Assembly: GCA_021030915.1 (NCBI GenBank)
Contig: JAGEMR010000172.1
Span: forward strand, 1-55,032
From: Astrothelium macrocarpum
Lineage: Eukaryota; Ascomycota; Dothideomycetes; Trypetheliales; Trypetheliaceae
Reading direction: 5' to 3'
Length of the DNA stretch: 55,032 nt
The translations under genes and the position numbers were made by a program. Shown piece after piece: positions 46,801 to 55,032 of this stretch (positions are counted from its first letter, which is position 1; every line of letters starts with the position of its first letter). The notes under the pieces were generated by a model. It made no database searches. It was not told where the DNA came from and was given only the letters and a program-made list of their open reading frames with translations.

Positions 46801-48184
46801 ACGGCATGAGGATAACATGATCTGGAAAAATCTCCTCTCCCGTGCTGTGGAACTTTTTCGCAGGCTTGGCGCATTCGAGCCGACAGTGTTCGATATCTCC
46901 GCTGTCGGCTCCGCCTTTAAACACTTTGCTAATACCAAGCGGGTGGGCAAAATAGCGGTGTCTTGCATGAACCCTAATTCGCAAGTCGTTGCTCTGCCGC
47001 GGAAGCATAACTATAGATTTAGTTCTGCCAAATCATACTTGCTTGTCGGCTGCCTTGGCGGCCTTGGTCGAAGTCTCTCTCGCTATATGCTTGCAAACGG
47101 AGCTCGTGACTTTACCTTTATAGGTCGCAGCGGCACTGACAAGGAATCTGCGCGCTTGCTGGTGGATGATATTCGCGCTGCGGGCGCTTCGGTTGAAGTC
47201 ATTCGTGGCAATGTCCAAGATCTCTCGTGCATTGTTGCCGCACTTGACAGTTTGAAGAAGCCGCTCGGCGGTGTAGTTCAAGCAGCGATGGGCCTTGGTG
47301 AGGCCCTCTTTGATCAAATGACGCACAAGAAATGGCACCAATCGCTTGCCCCAAAAGTTCAAGGGACCTGGAACTTGCACAATGCTATCCAAGGACGTGA
47401 CTCCCAACTCGATTTCTTCCTTTGCACTAGCTCACTTGCGGGCTCTGTTGGTGCTGCTACTGAGTCCAATTACTGTGCGGCGAACCAGTTCCTTGACTAC
47501 TTTGTACGATATCGCCGTCGTCTTGGCAAACCAGCCATTGCGATAGGATATGGCACGATTTCAGAAGTCGGTTACCTGCATGAGCACCCAGAGATCGAGA
47601 GGATGCTTGAGCGCCGAGGTCTCACGCCTACGACTGAGGCTGATATGATTGCCATCTGCGATATTGCTCTTTGCTCTGAACTGCAGCACAATAAGAGCCT
47701 CCTCAACATTTCTGAAGCCCACTTTTTGTCCGGCCTCGAGTTTACCCGTAAATTATCCATCATCGCCCAGGGGTATGAGGGCGCGGCACAAGCGGAGATC
47801 CTCGATCCTCGCATGAGCATCCTCGTGCACGCGACGCAACTTAGCAACAAAGGTACTTCAGATGATGTTAAGGCTAGCGCAAAAGGCTTTCCTTGTGAGA
47901 TTGTAGACGCTTTGGCTACAAAGGATACAAGTGTACTACACGAAGCATTGTGTGCTGTTCTCGCTGACAAACTGTCAAACTTGGCCCTTTTGCCAAAGGA
48001 AAAAATTCGCTCTGATATCAAGCTCAGTATTGTTGGCATTGACAGTATGTTAGCTGCTGAATTCAGAAGTTTCATATTCCATCTTCTCAAGGTGGACGTC
48101 CCATTACCAACTCTCATGGATGACAACATAAAACTACTAGAGTTGGCACAAGTTATTGCTGGAAAGATCGACAAGGGAAACTGA
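40875..48184 (+). CDS. Highly reducing polyketide synthase (KS-AT-DH-psiMT-ER-KR-ACP)
   Basis: The model is join(40875..41010, 41130..48184), 2396 aa. The single intron (ATGG|GTGAGT...TTCCAAG) interrupts EPVAIIGM-GCRLPGG, the KS start. KS: active Cys209 in DTACSS, with HGTGTSVGDP and NFGHSEAAS giving both histidines. AT: GHSSGE with Ser664, and AYHSHHM. DH: His998 in DHQIGVDIVYP (the usual Gly is Val) and Asp1184 in HPITLDAQLQ. A degenerate methyltransferase region lies at about 1290-1420. ER: about 1670-1990, NADPH motif SAAGGVGIAA. KR: about 2010-2190, VGCLGGLGRS, with Tyr2160 in SNYCAAN. ACP: phosphopantetheine Ser2351 in GIDSM. There is no thioesterase, reductase or condensation domain. 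The enzyme should iteratively build a reduced, unbranched chain from malonyl-CoA; release needs another activity. Neighbouring SDR, MFS and regulator genes form its cluster. Confidence 0.95.
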
Positions 48185-48235
48185 AATCCGATCAGCACAT
48201 CCCGTAGACAGGAGCACTCCCTGAAGGCTAAGCTT

Positions 48236-48585
48236 TGCTTACCTTCCTTCAGAATCTGGATGATCGTTTAGAAGTCATCGCATCCATCACTCAACGCGAG
48301 AAAATCAATATCAACACTTCGAAAGACGAGCTATCAGCTTACCTGTACATGATCCTAGTAGGTAATAAATCAGAGGTCGCTAGATTAAACGGCTGGTTGA
48401 AGCTGCTTCAGGATTTAAGCAGATATCGGAAGACGGCTTGGGCTCATGTTTCGGCCACTTTTTCGAAACTGCAAAGCATTTGGGAGGGGTTAGAGGATCT
48501 CCACGAGCGAGTTGCTGGGCCTGGCATTGGGCAGGGAATGGAAAAGAACGTTACCTCTTTGAACGTGCACACCGAAAATATCTAG
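48236..48585 (+). pseudogene. Orphan C-terminal exon of a fungal hypothetical family
   Basis: A 3'-splice-site-like CTTACCTTCCTTCAG ends at about 48252 and leads into NLDDRLEVIASITQ ... KDELSAYLYMILVGNKSEV ... RYRKTAWAHVSATFSKLQSI ... DLHERVAGPG, a helical segment resembling the C-terminal part of longer fungal proteins of unknown function. Upstream in that frame there is an immediate stop, and the PKS ends only 51 bp before. No exon to splice from is visible. It therefore looks like a remnant left when the 5' part was lost, perhaps at the PKS cluster edge. The assignment to a family is from general resemblance only. Confidence 0.45.
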
Positions 48586-49155
48586 CTTATTATTAATAGA
48601 TTAAAGCAACTAAGGGGGGGGGGGAGACGAATGGACGAAAAGCAGCATTGAAGAAGGATGGACCGACGGAAGGCTGCGGCAGAAGGGAACGAAAGATCAA
48701 TCGAGGGGCGGATTGGGGAAGGTAGTCAATTAGGGCTCAGGTTTACAATTAGATTCCAGGCAGTGGACTGTTCGAGCTATTTTCGAGAATGGGACAATGT
48801 GAATTTTGGCTATAGAAACTCTGAATGTGATTTCGGCTATGAGCTTGCAAAAGTTATCTGGAATTCCAAGCACAGAGATGTTCTTCCTGCAATTAGTGTT
48901 ACGGCACGTGACTCACAGAACTTTAAATCTAGCCTCACCATCACCATCCAGCTCGGTAGACCTATTACACACTTTTTGACCACACCAATCGGGGCGATTT
49001 ACTCTACGGCTACCCTACTGGGAGAGCTGAACCGTTGCAGAGAAGCAGCTTCCTCTGTTGAATCAAATAGCATAGGATTTCTCGACTCGTAACAAAATCC
49101 TCATGACATGGCAGCTCTTTGTGTCTAAACAGTGTGTAGCCTACGTAAACCTTTT
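48586..49155. other. intergenic with doubtful 144-codon frame
   Basis: An 11-base G run lies near 48617. A frame from an ATG at 48658 to 49092 (MDRRKAAAEGNERSIEG...) has no recognised domain, and I do not call it a gene. Confidence 0.4.
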
Positions 49156-49942
49156 TCAATCGTTTCTCTTGTCATCTACCATGCGCTGAAAGTTTTCAAC
49201 ACTACCGAAGATCATGACACTGGAGTCAGTTGCGTCGATTTGGCGCCATGTTTCATTAACGGGACCTGTATCAATCCTTGTGTTTCCAACATTTCCACCT
49301 ATCACTAGCGCTTGTTTGGAGGCTTTGATGTTTTCCCGGAGCTTGCTAGACTCTATCAGCTTCCTCCTAGGCCTTTCAGTGTCAAACTTACGTTGAAAGT
49401 GGCGTCGTTTGGTTTCTCTGCGGCTGCTTAGGCTCACCACGGTTTTCTTCCTCCGGCTTTTGACCCGACACATCAGCCGAGCTTCCTGGCCTATGTTCAT
49501 CTCCTGTGAAGGGCTCCGAATTGTCGGCCAGTGTTAGTATCCTATTGTTCATCTCTTCCTGTGACCTCGAGCTCGCGGCCAGGATGCAGAGCACCAATGC
49601 AGAATGATTATTGTGAAGAGTGTCGAATAGCTCATTAATTTTCGAGGACCAAGATGGTGATAGCAGGGCCAAGTAATAGATTTTTCGTTGAGATCTCTTA
49701 TTCGACTCGATAATGATAGCGTCGGTCGTCTCTTTGATTGAGACGAGATTGCGCGCAACTATTGGTTTCTGAGAAAGAGACGACTCTTGAATGAGTTCTA
49801 AAGATTCCTGGAGGTCCAAAGTTCGCTCTGTATATCGTTGCAAATAGCGTGGAGCATCTTTGACTCTTTCATAGAGGTCTCGAACGGCGCCGATGGTGGA
49901 AACGAGTTGAACAGCGGCAGCTGCCGTACCGAATGCTTCCAT
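49156..49942 (-). CDS. STAND-type N-terminal domain protein with two C-terminal HET-s-like amyloid motifs (candidate)
   Basis: The model is complement(join(49156..49345, 49392..49942)), 246 aa. The 46-nt intron is CAAC|GTAAGT...GTCTAG. The N-terminal part (MEAFGTAAAAVQLVSTIGAV ... DLYERVKDAPRYLQRYTERT) resembles the N-terminal domain common on fungal STAND/NLR and ankyrin proteins and on stand-alone effectors. A charged linker (about 140-185) follows. The C-terminus has two copies of a 13-residue motif: IKASKQALVIGGN (190-202) and IDATDSSVMIFGS (220-232), 30 residues apart. Each is followed by a short beta-prone segment (VGNTRIDTGPV; VENFQRMV). In HET-s-type proteins two such pseudo-repeats form the amyloid core that triggers a membrane-toxic N-terminal domain. 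The family link is inference; the repeat itself is visible. The divergent neighbour carries a third copy of the motif. Confidence 0.7.
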
Positions 49943-50367
49943 AGGTGTGTTTTGGAATTATGGCCCTGTATCCTTCCACTTAAATCCGCAGCTGAAATCA
50001 GGCAGTGCTCAAAATTTTCCCGACCTGTTCAGCCTTGTGGGGCTTAGACTTAATCAGGGCGATGATTCGTGCTTGCAGCCTGATGCAACCAATCTCGTAG
50101 CTCAGTAGCATTGCCACCCTTATCTCTATATATACCTATCCTATTAAGTGCACTGAAACTGCTGCCTTGAACGCCTCGCTTCCACGAATGCTTGTTTTGC
50201 TGACAGATCAGGGACACCGGAGCCTCCAGCACACGTTTCAAATCTATAAGACCTGCAAGCTCAATCTAAAGACGCTCCTCGTACTTTTCTGCTTGTTGTT
50301 TTGGAATGATAGAATCCTCCGAAGTTAATTTACACCTCGCTGTGGAGATTACAGTCTCGAATCTACA
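49943..50367. promoter_or_regulatory. divergent promoter of the amyloid-motif gene pair
   Basis: A 425-bp shared upstream region separates the two starts. A TATATATA-like stretch at about 50127-50133 is the only promoter-like element I note. The arrangement allows co-expression of the two genes. Confidence 0.5.
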
Positions 50368-51006
50368 ATGGCAGTGCAGTCGAAGACATCGAACGATCCA
50401 GAACAGGGGCAGGAGATGAGCGAGTATCATTACCTTGTCTCTAATGGAGTAGATGGTAGGGCTGAGTCCGAAGTCCAGAGACTTGCCATGCTAATGCAAA
50501 ACTCCAGACGTCCAAGCAGATGCCGCCAGCAAAGGGTCAAACAACTATGAGGGTCTCACGGCTCGCGACCAAGCTGTCATGGTTACTGGGTAAGGAAAGG
50601 CTCCCAATGTCTCTGATATCCGATTCATATGTACGACAGGAATGCCCGAGATCTTTATTACTCGACGAAGCAGACAGCTGAAAACTTAGAGAAGTTGGCG
50701 AGCCAAATATCCAGGATCATACGCGTTTTGAAGTGGCCAGTCATAGTGGGAGCTGTCTGTTGCATTGTGTACTCTCTGGCCATGCTCGTTTATTCGCTCG
50801 TGAACTACGTCAACACAAAGAAGCAAATCGATGCTATGGGGCTGCGAATCCCCTCACTTCAATCCACAGGATCTCTCCAGACTCCAGGACTCTCCCAACC
50901 CACAGGATCTTTCATAACCACATTACTTTCCGAACCCACAGGACCTTCCTCAACCATAGTATTTTCCGAACCCACAGGGTTTTTCCCAACCACAGGACTT
51001 CCCTAA
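50368..51006 (+). CDS. Single-pass membrane protein with one HET-s-like motif (candidate)
   Basis: The model is join(50368..50455, 50508..50589, 50640..51006), 178 aa. Introns are GATG|GTAGGG...CTCCAG (branch GCTAATG) and ACTGG|GTAAGG...CGACAG. Both are short and restore one frame; without splicing the first exon frame stops at 50550. Residues 46-58, LTARDQAVMVTGN, match without gaps the two motifs of the divergent neighbour, and NNYEG precedes them. An amphipathic helix (TKQTAENLEKLASQISRIIR) leads into one TM segment (89-114, WPVIVGAVCCIVYSLAMLVY). The tail is an irregular repeat of SxPTG/STG units (LSQPTGSF, LSEPTGPS, FSEPTGFF), Ser/Thr/Pro-rich as in exposed, possibly glycosylated, tails. 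No signal peptide is present, so the motif end should be cytosolic. I do not know a described family with this layout. Confidence 0.7.
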
Positions 51007-52150
51007 TCCGCAATAATTACGCTTGATTAGCCACACGATATTACATTATTGGTCTCGCAGGCGTGACATCTTCTATGCTTGTGATTTAGTGAACTGATGG
51101 CAGGAATACTGAGAGTGCCAAGCAAATGGAGCTACATGTCTGACGCTATTGATTGGGGTTGGAGAGAGGGCAATCTGTATTTCCTATTGTTGTCCGCGCA
51201 CATGACAGGCTTTCATGTAGACTATTTTTATTTGAGCTATATTAGCATTGTTTGTGGTTATACACTACATTATTGCCAATAACACGCTTCGGACAGCCTA
51301 TAAATTAGTGAACAACGACATAATAAATAAAAATAGTGTAGAGATATCTTCTAGTACGGGTGTAGTATTAGGATGAGATATCCTGAGACACATTAAGAAC
51401 CAGGAAAAGGTGTCTTCTAAGGCAGAATTAGTTCTGGGACTAGGATTTGTAAAATAGTGCTAGGCTCGAATGTGCGCATCGATAGAGAGAAACGTAGCTG
51501 ATAATCAAATCGATATCGGCGGTTTCGAGAGCGTTCATGCGCATTAACTTATTGAAACAGACGAACATCGTTCACAAACGAGGCAAACAAGGCGTCTACT
51601 ATTGTCTAGATAGGCTTATTTATGAAGCCTGCTGAAAGTCCCATGCATTCTAATTTGGAAGACTTAGGCGACCTTGCATCTCTCCATCTCGGGCCGTTGC
51701 GTGCAAGGCTGCAGTTAGAGTAAGCTGCGCTTCCACTCGTAGCAGGCTGTAGATTCGACCGGTCAAGCACATTGTCCCGCGTTGCAGCGTTCGCAGTGCC
51801 AGGACGAGGGTACTCCAGATCAAACAAATTGCGAATCAACCCAATGGTTTTCTTCTCTACAGTAGAAGTGTGTTGAACCATTGAGCTTGATGTCGCAATG
51901 GCTCTTATAGGATATTCCATAACCAGGTGTTCACGCCCCGTATAGGAGCTCTGGGCTTTGTGGAATACTGTTGGAGCAATTAAGCGGACACATAACGTGT
52001 ATCAGATGAGATAGCATAAATAGCAACTAGCCGCACACAGACGCCAAGAATTCTCTCAATTTCAACAAATACCACAGAACACCACAGAATCTGACAGCTT
52101 ACGACACAGAGACGCGCATTACTAGGCAAAGAGGTGGGTAGGGATTGGAC
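51007..52150. other. intergenic, no gene recognised
   Basis: The DNA is mildly AT-rich. A 104-codon minus-strand frame (51606-51920, starting MEYPIRAIATSSS) has an ATG and an ordinary composition but no recognised domain. I cannot support a gene. Confidence 0.45.
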
Positions 52151-52345
52151 AGGACTAGATTACGCTAAGTATAAACAGGGTACCATAAACCTGTCACCCT
52201 GCCCTTCTTAGCTTAGCATTACCCACTGCTATTCAGGAACAGTTGGGCAGTGTTTCGGTGTTGCTTGGGCGAGACTTAGGCGGACTAGATTAGCTCAGTT
52301 TAGCTTAGGCTAGCTTAAGTCAGCTCAGGTATAGCTCAGATATAA
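52151..52345. repeat. degenerate TAGCTYAG repeat region
   Basis: GGACTAGATTA occurs at about 52153 and 52275. Between and after these the sequence is a loose series of TTAGCTTAG, TAGCTCAG, GCTAGCTTAAG and CAGCTCAGGTATAGC units. It looks like a diverged satellite or transposon end. No coding frame is present. Confidence 0.5.
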
Positions 52346-54938
52346 ATCAGGCTGGCTGGGGTGTGACGTAAAATTACACTCAGGTCTGTGTACTAACTGC
52401 CAAGGTCGAAAATTGGAGAAGGGAATGAGTGAACCTGGTTGGTAGCTGTGGATCTGCTTGTTTCGTTCAAGGTTAAAGTCAGCACGGCCTACATTACCAT
52501 CCGCCGCATCTCTAGCATCACTCTATCTGAACAGGCTCTTCGGTAGCATTGTCTAGATTCTGGAGCATACCTCTCGATTTCTCACCTATTCCTTTAATAG
52601 AGGACGTTGTAGCTGGGAATCTTCTCCAGTATATTCTTCCAGGATGCTCTGCTTCGGACCGGTGTACCCTATTCGCTCGGTTGATCGGCCCTCATTCCGC
52701 ATTTAGTATTGAAGAGTCTTAGAAAGGGACTCGAATTCTTTGTGATGAACTGCTTCTGCACCTCCAAGGAGGAAACTTAACGCTGCTAGCAATGCTTGTC
52801 TGGCACTGAGTGAAATCGACCCGACCGCAGCGCTCAAAAGTCTTGGCGAATACAATCTCCTCCGTGAGACTGTTGACATCTTCATGAAAGTAACCAACCG
52901 ACCACTTCATACAAGGAGAGAAGGGTGCAAGATCTTTGGCTTCAGTAGACGCAAGTTCCCTACCGGTGTTTCCGCTGGTGATGTGTTCTTTATCCACGAG
53001 AGTCCGGCACGAGAGTCCGGCGGCCATAATCTTCGTAACTTTTGGGGAAGAGAGAACCTTTACCTAGATCCATTGAGGAGTTAATGGAGAAAAGTACTGA
53101 AACGCGCCAACGAAGTGCAATGTAGTCGTCTATAGGGAACCTTGTAATTTCTGCGTCATTGATAGCTCACATTTGCTTAGGGAGGGTGGCGTGGTATGCA
53201 TTCTTAGACATGGTAAACAGGTAAAGTGTTCCGTTTGGTGTCTTAGATATTGGCCCCTTGGTAAATGCTCCAATTCCGTCGATGAAGTCTACCGGGATGA
53301 TGAATCCAGAAGTTTATGCATAAGTACCTGATACGCCAAAAGGATTCTCCGCTGGCTTCAGCTGATAATGATAAACAACTACGGTGGACACAGCTGCTTG
53401 TCAAGGAATTTCAAGTTAGACATTTTATCAAGAGAGATGTACTTCTGAATCGGTTCAAAAGGGAGGGTCTGGTCCGATCCTCCGGCCTAAACCTTACGGT
53501 CTATGTGACACCATCATCAAAGCCCACATTCAGATGACATTTCGACCTCCTAACTGACGTAGCACCATCTCACTTCGGCAGAAAAGTGAAGTTTGGGCAC
53601 CGAGGATGGGATACGACAAAGAATACCATCTCTGAGATCGTTGGTTATGGGTCCGAAGCACAAGCATTGAATTTAGCTGGAAGCAATTTTGAGTACTGTC
53701 GTTCTGCACCTGCACCATCACATACCGCATGGAAAGCTTCCGAATCTTCATCCTGCGTATTTATATTTATTATGGCCCCCTGTTGTTAGTCTAAGAACGA
53801 AAGATGGATACCAATCTTCCGAGGACATTTGCGCGAAGCCAAGTGAAGACGTGCGCAACAGTAGTGTCCTGAACATATCTGCGACTTCCGAGCACTCGCT
53901 CTGCAGGTAAATGGTAGCCGCGCTACACAGTTTCGGAGAGGTGCCATAGCATCTGGTGCTTGGCAGGAACTCCCTTGGAATATGAGACTATAAGAACTTA
54001 GCTGAATTACCGGAACCAACGATGCTCGAGACTTTGCTGGTAGGGTTTAAGAAAAGGACAAAGGGGCCACATCTAAAAGATGATAGTCCAGTATTCAGAG
54101 TGAAAGTTTGATCGTCTTTCTACAGCGGATAGTTCTTGGAGCAATATCAGGCTATACGCATTCTCGGGAAGCACTCAATAAAATGGTAATGCTATTGTTA
54201 GCAGTATCCTCAATGCGCGTCTTGATACTGTCGATAGCTGGCTTCACTTCACTAGTCCCTCCGGATCAGCCGATTTTAACGGATAGAAGACAGCGGAGAT
54301 TGGCGAAGATTGGCTCAGTACGTTCTTATCTCATCCTCGGTAAAATTTTCGCGAAATCTGTTGAGCTGTCATTCAGTCCATTTTGGTCAGTGACGCTCGT
54401 CAAGCAGATGGACCAGATGAGGAGCTGTCGGCAAAAGCCAAGATCTGGATGTGCCGCATGAGTTCGAGGTCCACAGTCCCAAGGTCGAGCCAGGGGTCGA
54501 TCACATAATTGAGAAGGGATCGGAAACCTTCCCCAACCATGCTTTCTAGCAGTATGAAGATAGGAAACTCGTCTCTTCTCTGCAAGCAACTCAACAGACA
54601 TCGATAACATGTCTTTCGAATTTCGCCTTGCCGCACAAACCAGTTGTAGATGATCCCTCTTCATCCGATTCACCATGTTCGACAGGTCAGGCGGTCGATG
54701 TGGAGGCGGAGAAGGGCAACGTGTAATGACGATTATCGGGCCTGGTGCGTGTGGAAGTGAGAGCTCATGCGGAGGGAACAGTGATTGTCTGAAGTCAATC
54801 TAGGAGGTATTGAGCTGATAGATATGTGATTCTTCTGGAAGGCAAGACGACGAAACTAGGAGAAGCTGGTGTTGCGGAGCGCAAGAAATTATGACTTATT
54901 ATGTTTGTATCAAGGACCTTGACCAAGCATAGAAGTCT
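52346..54938. other. gene debris without recognisable intact gene
   Basis: Several short frames on both strands (52703-53027 -, 53316-53537 +, 54326-54676 -, 54400-54636 -) have protein-like pieces, such as KPAIDSIKTRIEDTANNSIT on the minus strand near 54190-54250, but stops and frame changes interrupt all of them. A 13-bp tandem pair CACGAGAGTCCGG lies at 52995-53020. I cannot name a parent family. It is probably decayed genes or transposons. Confidence 0.4.
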
Positions 54939-54980
54939 CCACCACGGCGCGCACAGTCCCACGGTGTGCACACCTCACCA
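54939..54980 (-). repeat. GTGCAC-rich boundary motif, copy 3
   Basis: Reverse-complemented, this reads TGGTGAGGTGTGCACACCGT followed by GGGACTGTGCGCG. It matches the copy at 20718 over its core and the start of the copy at 2551 (TGGTGAG..GTGCAC). Ordinary DNA lies on the left, and AT-rich DNA begins on the right at about 54981 and runs to the window end, the mirror image of the other two. Confidence 0.5.
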
Positions 54981-55032
54981 TTTGTAATAGTATTTAAATA
55001 TCTCCACAACCACAATATATTTTAATTTCAAG

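Overview
The window reads as nuclear DNA of a filamentous ascomycete. It has intron-bearing genes with short (45-194 nt) GT-AG introns and CTAAC/CTGAC-like branch sites. It also has AT-saturated blocks typical of repeat-induced point mutation (RIP), fungus-specific families (RAX2, two fungal STAND-type N-terminal domain proteins, a highly reducing PKS) and core eukaryotic genes (TAF2, U2AF large subunit, OGG1). The style of the genes suggests Leotiomycetes/Helotiales, but that placement is inference. All gene models below were spliced by hand from the sequence; no transcript data were available.

Layout. 1-2.55 kb is a RIP-like AT-rich block with an embedded LTR-like segment. 3.3-4.7 kb holds a GPI/TM-type fasciclin gene. 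5.5-14.9 kb is a housekeeping block: TAF2 (-), U2AF large subunit (-), and OGG1 (+) divergent from U2AF. 15-21 kb is a decayed accessory stretch: an ankyrin/STAND-type gene with a broken or unresolved middle, a 60-bp minisatellite, and the relic of a 14-TM MFS transporter. 21.0-22.3 kb holds a LanC-like protein. 23.7-27.6 kb holds RAX2. 28.9-30.6 kb holds a CorA-type transporter. 30.6-34.6 kb is almost gene-free.

34.6-48.2 kb is a compact secondary-metabolite cluster: a basic-region (bZIP-like) regulator, a DHA2-type MFS exporter, an AYR1-like short-chain reductase, and a KS-AT-DH-psiMT-ER-KR-ACP highly reducing polyketide synthase. The MFS and SDR genes share a divergent promoter. All PKS catalytic motifs I could check are present except those of the C-methyltransferase, which has lost its SAM-binding motif. 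There is no thioesterase, so release probably needs an outside or trans-acting activity.

48.2-51.0 kb is accessory DNA. It begins with an orphan exon of a fungal family, then a divergent gene pair. One member is a 246-aa protein with a fungal STAND-type N-terminal domain and two C-terminal copies of a 13-residue motif. The other is a 178-aa single-pass membrane protein with one copy of the same motif. Known fungal HET-s-type amyloid signalling uses the same logic (two repeats on the effector, one on the receptor), so this pair is the most interesting candidate system in the window. 51-55 kb has no recognisable intact gene; it carries degenerate repeats and ends at another AT-rich edge.
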